Below are positions 12,249 through 24,337 of a DNA stretch of 64,000 bases, piece after piece. A model generated the notes under the pieces. It was not told where the DNA came from, ran no database searches, and saw only the letters and a list, made by a program, of their open reading frames with translations. Numbering within the stretch: position 1 is the first letter of the stretch; every line of letters starts with the position of its first letter. The stretch is taken from NCBI GenBank assembly GCA_026874595.1, contig CM049318.1, positions 30,189,956-30,253,955 on the forward strand, given 5' to 3'. The position numbers and the translations under genes are program-made. The DNA is from Sipunculus nudus. Taxonomy: Eukaryota; Annelida; Sipuncula; Golfingiida; Sipunculidae.

Positions 12249-12876
12249 AAAAACAAGGGACCCATGGGTCACGGCGCTCAGCTGATCATGATTGGACTAT
12301 AAATGTATCACCATTGTTATACTATATTGAGTAGAAAAAGCTTATGTATATCATGGTCATGTTGGGCTTTTATAAAGGAATATAATGTAATATGTGAGTA
12401 AATGATATATGAAATAATCTGACTGATGGATTAATATGGAGTAAAATATAGTGGTTTATTTTTTATTTATTTGGGAGGGGTCGAAAAAACAATTTATTTG
12501 AGCAAATATGAATGCAATGACAGTATACTAAGCAGTGGTATAATGATGATAAGGTTATTTGTTGAAGGATCTATAGTGTATGGAAAACTGCAAGATTTCA
12601 ATTTGACAGATACAAGGTTATGATTAACTATGTTGATGAGGGGATTTATGAATTTGTGACTGTATGACATGATATCTTGACAAGATTGATCTTGACAAGG
12701 TACATTATTTTGATGACCCTCAGGTCTACATATTACATATTACAGTATAACATATTTGTGATTGTGAATATTTCAGTTGATTCACATTTCTAAATTGCAT
12801 CAACATTTATAGCTAATGTATCTAGTTTATAGTACCTGTCAACAGAATGGGATGGAGGGAGGAATGGAGGCAATAA

Positions 12877-12938
<62 letters not shown>

Positions 12939-13033
12939 GAGAGAAAGATGGAGAGAGAAAGAGAAAAAGCAGAGGAGAGAGAGAGAGAGAGATGAGAGAG
13001 AACGAGAGAGAGAAAAAGAGAGAGCTGGACTGC

Positions 13034-13064
<31 letters not shown>

Positions 13065-14613
13065 AGGCTCTCTGGTAATTACTGCCTGACCCAGCCTGAC
13101 CTAGACACTCACAGTGGCAGTAGGTCAGACCTGAAGGTGTTATGTAACTGCCCAGTACACTGCATTTATACTGACCTGATGTAAACAATGAAGACTTGGT
13201 ACCTGGAAACTTGAATAAAATCTATAGTTTTTGATCAATTAGTTTCAAATTTCAGATTTTTACAGATGAAATGCTAATGTGTACATGCTGTGAAAATTAA
13301 ATCCACAGCACCAACAGGAAAAATTTAAATATTTATATTTTTTAAATGGTATCAAGAAAAAAGAAAAGTATTCTCAACTATGAAACTAATACATGTGTTA
13401 AAATTAATCCAAGGATCAAAACACCCAATATATTAGACCAGGAGCAAATTGGAGTTAGGAATGTTTAATTTTATGAACTGAAATAAAGGATCAGCAATAT
13501 AAATTTTGATTATTTAGCCAGTATCATGTAACAACTGATACAACCATGAGTTATAAGTCAAACAAATTAAAATCTTTAAAGAGCACTCTGATGAATATCC
13601 ACACTTTCATAGCAATACATCACTTTGTGGACACAATTAAATGTGCCCTTTAATCATTGTAATCCTGGTGGTACAATACAAAATCTAAAATTTAACATAG
13701 CCAAAAATAAAATAAAATACAGAAAATTATAACATTCATCTAGTTTATGCACCAGCTGGGGGGGGGGGGTGCAGGGCAGAGGAGAAGCCTGCTAGTAGTG
13801 GCCAAGCTAAGCCAAGGCAAGCTGCCTGGGGTGGGTTACATAATGCAAGTGAAGACTGTATTACTAGGTGGGCCAGATGTAAACAACACTCGACATGGTG
13901 TATGAAAACTTGAATAAAAGCTACTCTTTTCAAACAATTCCTTTGAAATTTCAGATTTTAAAAGATAAAATCCTTGTGTATATATGCTGTGAAAATTAAA
14001 TTAACAGTGCTTACAGGGAAAAAACGTGCCATTGCCAAAAATGGACAAAATTTAAGGTATTGATTTTTTATTTATGCTAATAACTTGAAAAATTTGCAAA
14101 ATTCAGATCTAATTTTGGGTAAACAAATCAATCTTGATTAAATAAAGTTATATTCCTGAAAAAAAGTCTCCAGCTTCAGCAATTCTCATGTTAAGTGAGG
14201 AAATATATTTCCTGATTTTTAAGAAACTGCATTATATTTGGGCCCATAACTTCAAAATAATACCCAATACTAACCTAATTTTTGGTATGTGCACAAAAAA
14301 TGTATGGAAAAATATGAATACTAAATATGATCAAAAACAGATCAGTGGTTTTAATATTAGGCAGCTTTGAAGTGTAACAATGGCTTTTTTTTCCTTAATA
14401 TCTCAAAGGAACGAAGTCCTAATGACCCAAATTTCGGTATGGTAGGAGATTTTCGGGACATCTATTGGTATGCAGAATTTTGGATTCGTAGGTCCAACGG
14501 TTTTAAAATGTGCCCTGTTAACGGACGGACGGCCGGACGGCTGGACGGACGGACGGACGACGGACAAAGACCATGACTATAGCTCAGATGACTTATAGTC
14601 AGCTGAGCAAAAA
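12249..14613 (+). mobile_element. CAGCTGA-ended repeat element, copy A
   Basis: Starts AACAAGGGACCCATGGGTCA, contains GCTCAGCTGA at 12276-12285 and ends with its exact reverse complement TCAGCTGAGC at 14599-14608 plus an A-tract. The 3' part has (GGAC)n and CTATAGCTCAGATGACTTATAG, a dispersed tail also seen at 20.6, 32.5, 36.7 and 44.0 kb. It aligns colinearly with copy B (40012-44039). The interior holds two related units starting near ACTTGAATAAAA (13210 and 13910) with TGCTGTGAAAATTAAAT and ACAGGRAAAA. No protein is encoded. Class is uncertain: 10-bp inverted ends suggest a DNA element, the A-tract a retroposed one. Confidence 0.75.
12881..13075 (+). repeat. (GA)n array inside copy A
   Basis: Purine-only GA-rich tract with short AAAG and GGAG interruptions. 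Copy B has the same array at 41388-41516 but shorter. The antisense strand gives an open Ser-Leu frame that is purely a by-product. Confidence 0.95.
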
Positions 14614-14748
14614 AACTGGTCGTTTTATAGAGGTGTCAACTATACGGAGGCCGTGACCGCAGCATGATAAATAATAGAAGATAAATATCAGGACTGTAAA
14701 AAGTGCCAACTTTAAAGAGGTGCCTACTTTATCTAGGTATCCACTGGG

Positions 14749-14967
14749 CAGGGGCGGACAAAAGCGGGGGGGGGGGGAGAGGGCGCGCGCCCCCCCCCCC
14801 CCTCTTTTTCGACCGAACCAAAAAATGCATTAAGGCAGTCTTCGATTACAACCTAAACTTTCTAAAAAATTCTACACCAGGGGGGTACCCCCTCCCAATC
14901 CCCCCCCCCGGCGTTTCGCGGCCTCGCAATATAAGCCCCTTATTCTAAATTCTTGTATCCGCCCCTG
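14749..14967. mobile_element. 219-bp hAT-like MITE with CAGGGGCGG ends
   Basis: The left end CAGGGGCGGACAAAAG and the reverse complement of the right end CAGGGGCGGATACAAG are inverted repeats; the body is rich in G and C runs, with GCGCGCGCCC near the left. CAGGGGCGG termini are typical of small hAT-type elements in marine invertebrates. The 8-bp flanks (CCACTGGG / CTAGATCA) do not match, so no target duplication is visible. Confidence 0.75.
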
Positions 14968-14985
14968 CTAGATCAGGTTCCACTG

Positions 14986-15544
14986 TTATATTCAAACGCA
15001 CAAAGTAGTATACTAGTGTTTATTACCGAAAAAAAAATCCAAAGTACTTGATGGGTTAACTAAGTGCAACTCCTGTATCAGCCGCTGGTAATTGCTCCGA
15101 AATATCATTGATATCATCTCATATTTATCTTAATGTTTAATCTTCTCTAATCAGAACATTTACCGTTTTATATGTGAATCGCTGCACAGTCCAGTGACGC
15201 AAACGACTCTCCGACAGCGATGTCCGTGTTTCAGGGGAGTTTAAGATCAAGATTGAATATCACTAATACTCGCAACTGTCATTCCTCTACACATTTGCTG
15301 CAAAAACGATTAGGAGACTTTAAATAATTTGGTGAAAACACGTTTAATGAAAAAAAATGTTGAATATAATGAGCCAGACGAACACACAGCCATGCTTCCT
15401 CGATGATATCCTTGTCAATAGTCAGGATTTATTAACCTTTAAAAATGTTTGCTCTAAATGAAATAATCATATTGCTTTTAGTTTGATTATCTACAGATGA
15501 CCCGCATGTTGTTCGGCCTTCTCAAAATCATACTCTTATCATGT
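14986..15544. other. Nothing recognised
   Basis: No gene, repeat ends or array seen. Confidence 0.5.
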
Positions 15545-16215
15545 GAGTGTCTCCCTCTCTCACACGGTACCATAACTGACCTCGATTTCCCTCAGTCCCG
15601 TTAAATCATACCATCATATACCGACCCCCGTATCCCTCCCTACTTCTTTATTGCTCCAATAAAAACTGACCCCGGTCTCCGTCCCTACCCCATCAACACG
15701 CCACCATATACTAACCTATGTGTCTCTCCTTCCCTCTTCATCAGGCCATCATATACTGACCTATATATCCCTCCTTCCCTCTTCATCACGCCGTCAAATA
15801 CTGATCTGTGTGTCCCTCATTTCCTCTATATCACGCCATCATATACTGACCTATATGTCCCTCTTTCCCTCTTCATCACGCCACCATATCCTCACCTATA
15901 TATCCCTCCTTCCCTCTTCATCACGCCGTCAAATACTGATCTGTGTGTCCCTCATTTCCACTTTATCACGCCATCATATACTGACCTATATATCCCTCTT
16001 TCCCTCTTCATCACGCCATCATGTACTGATATACTGACCTATGTGTCCTTCTTCCCTTCTTTATCTCGCCATCATATACTGACCCATGTGTCCCTCTTTC
16101 CCTCTCCATTACGTCACCATATACATACCTTTATATCCCTCCTTACCTCTACATCAAGCCATCATATACTGGCCTATATGTCCCTCCTTCCCTCTTCATC
16201 ACGCCATCACATTCA
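15545..16215 (+). repeat. 45-bp minisatellite (about 15 units)
   Basis: Phrases CATCATATACTGACCTATAT and CCCTCTTCATCACGCC recur every 45 bp (for example GCC at 15745, 15790, 15835). Two unit variants alternate in the middle: one with CATATACTGACCTATATATC, the other with CAAATACTGATCTGTGTGTC. Because 45 is a multiple of 3, an open frame of 15-residue repeats (SLLPSSSRHHILTYI) results, interrupted at 16038-16042. No initiation context, signal peptide or domain supports translation. Confidence 0.9.
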
Positions 16216-17354
16216 GACTAGACTTTTTCACAGGGACATCTTTTTGAGGCCATATCCCGGACATGCACTTTTTTGGTATTAAACCCACACAAATAGTGCA
16301 AACTGTGTCATAACGGGTCTAATTTTCCTTACTCCTCAATTTGCCTTTTATAAAGTCAGAGATATTTTAAATTTTATGTCGAAGGGGCTATCGAAGCGCC
16401 ACGCGTCGGTATTTTTATAGAAAGGTAAAACAAATGTAAAAAGAAGTCTGTAATTCAGGATCGGCCTGAGGCCCTTCACGAGTTACCTGAAGCATCATCA
16501 AAACAACATGATTCTGTTAATAAAAGATGTGGTTCTAAATAAACTTATCTATTGCCTTATATCATTTTTATTAATTTAGAGGTTTTCTTTAGGTATATTA
16601 TCACATAGGTATGTGAAACAAAATGTTCACCTGTCACTGGCAGGTCGTTGTATGATCTATAAATATTGAAACAGTTTATCCAGTGTTCATTACGCAGAAG
16701 GGTCATCTGTTGTATTTCAATTAATCAAAACTGGTCTTCACTTGCAAAGAAAAGGTTAGGATAGACTCATAAATAACGTAGTTCATAAGCTGTACTACGC
16801 ATGGGTACGACCACGGTTAGACATCGCTGTGTGGCAACTAAAACGGCTTGAGTGGTCTATACGTATGCTTTATTCAGCATCGTGTATTCAATAATGATTA
16901 TGTTTTGTTACCTCTTTTTCCCGACAGTGCGCTTTGCGCATGCGCAAGACATACTGACAAGGTGAGACTGAACGGAGTTCTTGAGGAATGACGCGGCAGA
17001 CACGCATGGATGTCTTAATGTCATCATCACAACTGCGGAAACTTTTAAATAGTTGGGCGGACCTGTACGTGTTGTGCCTGCCGACATCATATCCTATAAT
17101 TAGCCATACAAAAACACATCTCACAGAACGTGTTCACCGAACCGTCTGCACGAACTGAGCTTGGAGTTATTATATTAATATCTTTGTATCCATTTGACTC
17201 TTAGTACAGTATGACGTGTTATTATAATAGACAATATATGATGAAGGTGATTCCTCGTACCTTATACTTCGTCAATGGTTTCATTGTACCAAGGAAATAA
17301 CATTACTTGTGTTACAGGTGCTCTTTTTTTGTGTGACACGGGCGTATCTCGTGT
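16216..17354. other. Mixed sequence without a supported gene
   Basis: Less AT-rich than its surroundings and containing a perfect NRF-1-type palindrome (listed separately). Overlapping minus-strand frames at 16888-17124 have no recognisable motif. Confidence 0.45.
16935..16946. promoter_or_regulatory. Perfect NRF-1-type palindrome
   Basis: TGCGCATGCGCA, inside GCTTTGCGCATGCGCAAG, matches the known NRF-1 consensus YGCGCAYGCGCR exactly. Such sites usually lie in promoters, but no transcription unit is identified on either side. Confidence 0.4.
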
Positions 17355-17594
17355 TGTGACACCCTCGCCGGGCCGTTTATCACATTCTATGTTTAATCCG
17401 AACTGGATGAAGTCTCGTTGTCATGTTAGCCTTGGGCTTTCACACCTGGCCGTTGGTCACGTGATGACCCTGGTATGTAGAGATACACACAGCGATGTTC
17501 TTCTAGATGATTCCTGTAACGCGTGTTTTCTGTGTTGTGTAGGATCCTTAAGACTGTTAGAGAAGTAGAAAATTCTCGGCTTGGGGTGTGAAGG

Positions 17595-17602
17595 TATATA
17601 AA
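17595..17602 (+). promoter_or_regulatory. TATA box of the LTR-like unit
   Basis: TATATAAA in a GC-richer context; initiation would be expected near 17622-17630, in GAGCCGAGAAGAGAGAGC. Confidence 0.5.
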
Positions 17603-17830
17603 GGGGCTGTGTTTTAGAGCCGAGAAGAGAGAGCAGAGAAGATTTCCAGCGGACGCAGAAGCGTGTGTCAGTTCCTGGACCTTATCCGTCGTGTGCGGCA
17701 ATTATAGATTTTCTTCAGAGCTGTGCACATTGTTTATTTTTCTGTGTGATTGTATTGATTTGTTGTTTTCCGCTGTTTTACTGTATAATTGTATTGATTC
17801 AGTGTATTGTAATGTTAGGGTTGTTTTAAG

Positions 17831-17836
17831 AATAAA
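17831..17836 (+). terminator. Poly(A) signal of the LTR-like unit
   Basis: AATAAA, about 230 bp downstream of the TATA box, followed 20 bp later by a run of A. Confidence 0.5.
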
Positions 17837-17916
17837 TTATAGTTATTTATTAACAAAAAAAAAACACTGACTTCTTTATTCATGCCCCTAGACATTTCAC
17901 GCTGCCTAGTGTTACA

Positions 17917-18670
17917 GAATCTGATTTTTTTTATCTCCGTTACAGAATTTGTGTTCATCACGCATACGTGATCTGTTTATATTAGGTTCCATAACACTCT
18001 GTACAGCAAACCGATGAAACTACGTCACCGGCTTTGCCATTTTATACTTGTTCTCCGTCTCCTAAACCCGTGTCTAAATTTCGAAATTAGTAGTTGGTTA
18101 AGAATGGTCGTTTCGCCGGCCGGGCAAAGTCAATTGTCATAGATAAACCTTAGACAAAACAGTTCCTCCATATATGTCTAAAATACTACCAAGATTCATA
18201 TCGATATACAGATGACAACATTTGATAAACTGAAAGAGGCTATGTACCTGACAACACTTTGATTTTAATATATTATGGTTGCATCATGATATATTCGTTA
18301 TAATAATATAAAAATGATTTTGTCTTCACTTGTCACCTGACTTTGTCATTGATTATTATTGGTAATTGTACTTTAAAATATAAAAAAATGGGGGGTCTAA
18401 TCTGGATAACTATGACATGTTCCTGTTCACATATATCTATTCAAGTATAAAACATGGGTATTTGTTTGAAAGTACATGCACTAAAGTGAAGTTGCCTTTT
18501 GAAAATTATGTATGATTTATATGGAAAAGGATCTAATAGCTAATTCCTCTGCCTTTGTGTCACTTGTCTCAGATAAACCCATTAGATGTATAAACCTTTC
18601 ATATCAGCATCCTTGCATTTTGTTTCATCACTTCTATTTGTTTAATCCATTATTACCTTTTTGACATGTC
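17917..18670. other. AT-rich sequence, nothing recognised
   Basis: No gene or repeat structure seen. Confidence 0.5.
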
Positions 18671-18696
18671 ATATATATATATATATATATATATAT
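18671..18696. repeat. Short (TA)n microsatellite
   Basis: Perfect TA run of 26 bp. Confidence 0.95.
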
Positions 18697-20640
18697 CATA
18701 TATGTTTGTACGTTTGCATGTGTGTGCGATCTTGAACCATGACCTTCTGATACCAAAATCAAGAAGGTTTTCCTTAAGTGATGTGACACACATGTGAAGA
18801 CTAAATCCAGTCATGGATGATTCAATGAAAGTTGTACCAGAGAAGAATAAGGTCAAGGTCATCAGTTTTCAAAATTCTCTGAATTTGGTTGAAACATTGA
18901 GTCCATCAATTATTACGTACAAAAGAAATTCTAAAGAAGTTGACCTATAGTTCGGCTGATATCATCTTGTTGATCAAGGTCATGATATTCAGTTTTTACT
19001 TTGTCAAGCACTGTTGTGCAAACATCTTGCGTGCAAAATGTAGGGCATATTCACTACGTCAAAGTTAAAGTGTTCACCATTTTTTTCTAGATTTCAGCAG
19101 ATTTGACCTTGCAGATCAAGGTCGAGCTCTCCAATTTTCAACTTCCTCAGACAATATGGCAGACACAACTCGCGTGCAAAAATATGCAGAATTTCAAGAG
19201 TTATGGGTGTCGTATTTCTCACAATTTCTGCAGATTTTACTTTGAATGTTAAGGTCACCATTTTTTTTTAAGTCATCTGTGATCAAAATAATAAAATTAC
19301 TTGAAAAAAAAATAAAAAAAAAAATTATGTAGTGCTTCAAACGTTAGAGAGGTCATGATGATCCTAAAATTCTGCAGATATGAACTTAATGATTGAGGTT
19401 AAGTTTTTTAAGGTTTTTAAAGGTCCCTTATCCTAGAATGAGGCAGTAACAACTATATCCTCAGATTTGAGTCGAAAATATTAAGTACAATTAAAGTTAG
19501 AACGATCACAATAATCTTAGAATTGCAAAGAGTTGACCTTAAAGATCAAGGTCAAGGTCAAGGTCAAGGTCACTATAATTCTGACTCATTTTTGAAACAA
19601 CTAGTGTGTCAACTTTCAAAGGAAATGTATGCAATACTTTCAAGGTTATTATGGTCCCAAATAAATATCAACATGTTAAACAACCATTCGGTGGACTGAC
19701 CTTGAAAAATTCTAGCCAGGGTCATTATCTTAGATTGCATTCGAGAACCGGGTATAAGTGACATGGGTATCTAATTTACAGAACAACATATTCAGTACTT
19801 CTCTTATAGGGTTAACAAAAACAATTGCATTTTAGCTGATTTAACTAAAGTGAAGGTAACCAGTTTTCAAGCTCCTAGATAAATTTCAAATACCAGGGGA
19901 AATATCCAGCGCTTCAAAGTTCATTTTTTAAAGATATATCCTCAAGACGAAGACTGGCGACTGTAATGACAGGGCCCGGGTGTGTGTGTGTGTGTTGGGG
20001 GGGGGGGGCTGGAGTGGAGACATTATACACACAACAGGTTTCAGGACACTCGATAAAAGCACAGTTGAGAAACTGATTCAGTCAATGTTATTTGGCAGTC
20101 CTAAAATCAAGGAAAATGCCTCAAAATAGTAAAAGTCATGTTGCGCCACCAGGTTTAAAAAACTTATGAAACTAGTCATGGTGAATAAACACGCAACATT
20201 TCGGAATAGTAGATGAGATCATGGCTGAGAAACTGACACCTTGATATACCTTTGCAGTCTAAAAATATTTTTAAAATGCTTGAAAATTGAAAGAGTACAA
20301 CAGACGCAACCAGTTTTCGGTATCTGATGATACCGGTCATGATAAATATTCAAGGCAAGATTCGTGGCAATGAATGCATTAATTGTTGAGATACATGTGA
20401 ATTTGTTACAAAAGGTTAATTACTCAAGCCTAAACATTGCACAAAACTCTGAAAATATAGGTCGCTTTGAACTAATTTCCGGTTTACAAGGATTTTTTAT
20501 CAAGAATCTCCCTGGATATTAAGTACAAGGTTTTTATGTATAACGGTTATGTTGTGCCTTATTTGCGTTCTATTAATAGACGGACAGAAAGAGAGACAGG
20601 CTTACGGACAAAGTTTAATCGCTACAGCTCAGACTGACTT
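18697..20640 (+). repeat. Old GACCTTGACC-rich element with GGAC/CAGCTCAG tail
   Basis: Repeated AAGGTCA/TGACCTT phrases throughout, and a tail near 20575-20640 (AGACGGACAGAAAGAG, CTACAGCTCAGACTGACTT) related to the tail of copies A and B. A degenerate internal period of roughly 100-150 bp is suggested by recurring GTCA/CAAGGTC segments. No frame survives. A TG run and a G run lie at 19979-20009. Confidence 0.5.
19546..19573 (+). repeat. Tandem AAGGTC hexamers (nuclear-receptor half-site array)
   Basis: Four consecutive AAGGTC units give overlapping TCAAGGTCA sequences, the exact extended half-site known for NR5A and ERR orphan receptors. It lies inside an old repeat, so it may be only a tandem slip. 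Confidence 0.6.
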
Positions 20641-21750
20641 TCAGAGAAAATATGACCGCCGTGGGGCAGGTGAGTCGCCAACACACGAAATGTACCATGC
20701 ATGTGCATGTGCATCACCTAGAGTTAAACATAACCGCCGTCACGAAGATGACACACAAACAAACAAAATTTGCTACGCATGTAAATCATCATGTCGTACG
20801 CATTATGTTTTAACGCAGGATCATGCAATCATACACATAAATACAATGCTATCTCGAGGCGAATCTGTATTAATTCATGTCAATTGACTGTCAACATTCA
20901 CTTTCTGCAGTTAGCTACAAAAACGGACACGTAACAGCACATTCAGTGAACCATCTACTTTATTTAGCCCTTGGCCTCCTGGGACCTTTTCTCAATTTTT
21001 CCTAAGCATTCTTTTCTCAGGTATGAGACATAGCTCCAACAAACAATGGCCCAAACTCTGGAATTTGGAACTAAAATTTGGAGATCCTTTCAAGGTTTAA
21101 ACATTATCAAATTTTTGGATGTATCCATTCTACAAGCATAATAAGGGGCTTAGAATTTTTGTTGAGTTGGATAATTTCATCTGGTCTTATATGTTCTCAT
21201 CTGGTTGAATTGGAACTTATTAGTCAAATTCGTTACCTGGAAGTTTGTTTATCGAATTAATATACGAATAAGTTAATTAGATAAGAGTTAATGGATACAA
21301 TAGCTCCATGGACTTAATTCATCTCACCTTAACAGTGCAAGCCTTCAAAATAATTTAATTTGATAAAACGGTAGCTTTACTTTAAAAAGGCTTTCTCGTA
21401 AACCTGACTTACTTGCCGTAGTGTATGTTAAGGGATAGGCTTTATTGTAAACAAATTATACGTCATATTCAGTTTCATGTGTCATATAATTGTCAAAAAG
21501 TCGTTTCAGTATACGGTAAGGCGCCACGGGGCATTGTAATTATAAGATAACGTCATAAACAATTAACTAGGGTAGGTTCCCTGTCAAATAATCCTTCGTC
21601 TACTGAAAGGATGACTTACGAAATGTCATCGACTTCAACCCATTAACCTACGTCCAACTTCCGAGTTGGTACAATAGCAAAAACCGTAGCACGTTATGCA
21701 CGTTTAGCAACAGTGGTGTCAATTTATCTTCCAGGTTGGGGATGGATAAC

Positions 21751-21788
21751 TCGCGCGCGCGCACACACAATATATGTGTGTGTGTGTA
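21751..21788. repeat. CG/CA/TG alternating tract (Z-DNA and hairpin potential)
   Basis: A run of CG, then CACACA, an AATATAT centre, then GTGTGTGTGTG. It is almost wholly alternating purine-pyrimidine, and the CA and TG halves are complementary. Confidence 0.8.
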
Positions 21789-24337
21789 CCTTTTTAGCGT
21801 CTGTATGACACACGCCAAATATATATACTAAATCACATTTCAAATATATTACAATTAAGTACAAAGTTTCAGAAAATATTTTTTTTTATGTTTCCAGTAT
21901 ACATTAATTCTAAACCAGGGTAAGATATAAGACTATACAATTTCATAGTAAACTCATTAATGGAAACAAATTCTATAATTCTTTACATTAATTTTTTTTT
22001 CATGTGAAATATTTAAATATTATTTTCAAATTAGTGGGCGGATGATTACATTGATCACCCCCCCCCCCCCCGCAAACCCCTTGCCAAAAGGTAGAAGGAT
22101 ATATACCCAATTCCCCCTTTTTTACCGCTGTGGTAATGGACACTTTCAAGGAAGAAGAACAGGGATGCAGAAAAAAAAACTTCCAGTGAAGAATTGCGGG
22201 GAGGCAGTGTTTAGTAGTGACGTACTAGATACATATAACTAACTAGGCTTTACCATCAGAAACATTCCAGTTTTCATAAATTGTTATATTCTATATGCAA
22301 ACATATAACCACTAACCCTTTGTCAATTTTATTTCCCAAGATCATTTCACTCGATGTTACTGCATTTGGCCTCAGATTATATCTAAGATAACAAAGTTGA
22401 GGTGTGAGTGCGAATTATCAACAATTGAGATGTTTGTGGTGTAAAGGAGTTGTACTTGTGTCTGTTTTTTTTTAATTCTTGTTTATTTCCTGTAACGCAT
22501 CATGTGATAACCTGTAAAACAAGTTCATAACACGTCACATATATATGATAATACCTGTTCATGTTTCATTAATTTTAAATGTGAGTGCGAATTATCGACA
22601 ATTGAGGTGTCGTGACTAAGTAAAAGAGAAATGAGCAGGATTGTGCAAAGGCAATTAGACCAAGCTGACTATTGTAGTCATGCATCTGAACATGCTTCAT
22701 TGTATTTACTTAAGAATGCTAGTCTGGGTGGTGGGGAGATGGATATGCAAAAGATGCTCAGAAAACTGTATAAACCAAAAAGGTTGCAAGAAGGGAGATG
22801 ATCATGTCTTTGAAGGCCGGGATACGCCGGGGTTACCTAAAATCGAAGCCAGTTACGTTATTTGGTTAGTATTATATACACAATGAACTAACATAAAAAA
22901 GCCCCACCTAAATACTGACACAAAAACACAAAAACCAAATCTCGATAATTCCGATAAATAGGGGTAAACCATAACGTTTTCGTAAGATATGTGGTGATTT
23001 TCTTTTTGCCATAAACTCAAACAATGTTCGCTTGAAAGTGAATAAGTGAAACGACATATAGGAGCTTTGAAATTGGAATCATGTACAGGCAATCATATTA
23101 TGATTTAATAAAAGAAGGCTTACTGTAGAAGTGAACGCAATACACAAATAATAAAAAATGTGTTGCGGGTATTTAGTCCTAGTATCGTGAAAAAAAGACA
23201 ATTTCATTTTTCCCCAGGAAATATTAGTTCTTTGATATAAATCTACTTTCTTACAAACTTGTGTTTCTGGCAATATAGCTCAGCATTAAGAAAAGGTAGC
23301 ATTTTACTGGCTTCTCAACCCCACAGGGGGTGAATGCAAAAAAACTGCAAGTGTTGACGGAACCAACCGAATCTTTAATTACCAACAGATCATAGCCGAT
23401 GAAACTGGAATAAGATTTTAAACAATTGTAGGATTTTCTCACACTTCAGATAAAAAAATACAGCAGTTTAAGGATTAAATCAACAATGGTCTGTAAGTTC
23501 TGAAATGAATCTTCCTTCAACTTAACCCTTCTTACATTTGTTCACCGGTCTTCGTTGTTTATGGCAGATCATTATTTACAGTTAGGAAAACCAAAAATTG
23601 CCAAAATGCAGATTAAATATACAGACAGGCACCCATGCCAATGTAGAATGTTACCCTAAAAATGTAAAATGACTGAGCAATTTCAGTTATATGGTCGAAA
23701 GGTCCTTTGGAATTTTAGAATGGTTGTTACTACTGTTACGGATGATACTTTACCGTAATGATAATTAAATGGGCGACGTGTAAAACATCTAGTGGTAGGG
23801 TTAATTGAGGCATGGCCTCGTCACACACTTATTCAGGGCTGCTCCAGCCTCGATCATGTAATTTTGGTAGCGTCCCGAAACGATTGGGCTACGGGGTGTT
23901 ATGAGCAGTCTTAAGTGTATCGGGCTCCGGACTGCACGTATATGTATTACTTAATTAAATGTATTGAATGTGGAAACTCGTTCTATTCATTATGTTGCAA
24001 ACAGAAACGTTACATTACTTAGCCAAACATATACTGGAAGTATATTAGTTAAAGGGGCCCAATTATCTATGAAGCATGTTGAATTAACGCGTACAATAGC
24101 TTCTTCCCTTTAAAATAAATTTTTGCATCTGACAAAATAGTGCCTGGAAACCGATTGCCTACTCTTGTACACGAGTGTTAAATGATGTGGACCGGGCGCG
24201 ATCACATGTGTCAAAATAAACATAGCGCGTGGTGCATCGCTGAGCCATAACACCTGCCAATCATGAGATGCCCTGACTTACTTTGGCCAAAAAGTATACT
24301 AGGTGTTCCCGTTGGCTGAAACATTGTATGTTGCGGA

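Larger units (their letters stand above)
12234..14985. mobile_element. Pogo-like element, split by two later insertions
   Basis: The left end CAGTAGAGCCTC at 12234 (preceded by TA) is an imperfect inverted match to the right end GATCAGGTTCCACTG ending at 14985. The stretch 14617-14748 (GTCGTTTTATAGAGGTGTCAA and AAAGAGGTGCC repeats) is the typical interior of Tigger-like MITEs. The CAGCTGA-ended copy A sits after about 12249 and the CAGGGGCGG element at 14749-14967. Removing both leaves a MITE of a few hundred bp. The right-flank TA is altered (TT), so the target duplication is imperfect. Confidence 0.55.
17355..17916 (+). mobile_element. Solo-LTR-like unit, 562 bp
   Basis: Starts TGTGACACCC and ends TAGTGTTACA, short imperfect inverted repeats of the TG...CA type. 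Between them lie a TATA box (TATATAAA, 17595-17602), a GA-rich likely 5' transcribed region and AATAAA (17831-17836) followed by an A-tract: the U3-R-U5 order of an LTR. No primer-binding site or internal domain follows, so this looks like a solo LTR. The five-base flanks (CGTGT / GAATC) do not match. Confidence 0.55.

Noticed and set aside
12790-13188. 132-codon minus-strand frame with long Ser-Leu runs
   Set aside because: It is the antisense reading of the (GA)n array in copy A; the same happens at 41351-41545 in copy B.
17275-17701. Frames of 97 (plus) and 91 (minus) codons
   Set aside because: They overlap each other and the LTR-like unit, and have no recognisable motifs.
20549-20887. 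112-codon plus-strand frame
   Set aside because: Begins in the GGAC tail of an old repeat and has no recognisable domain.
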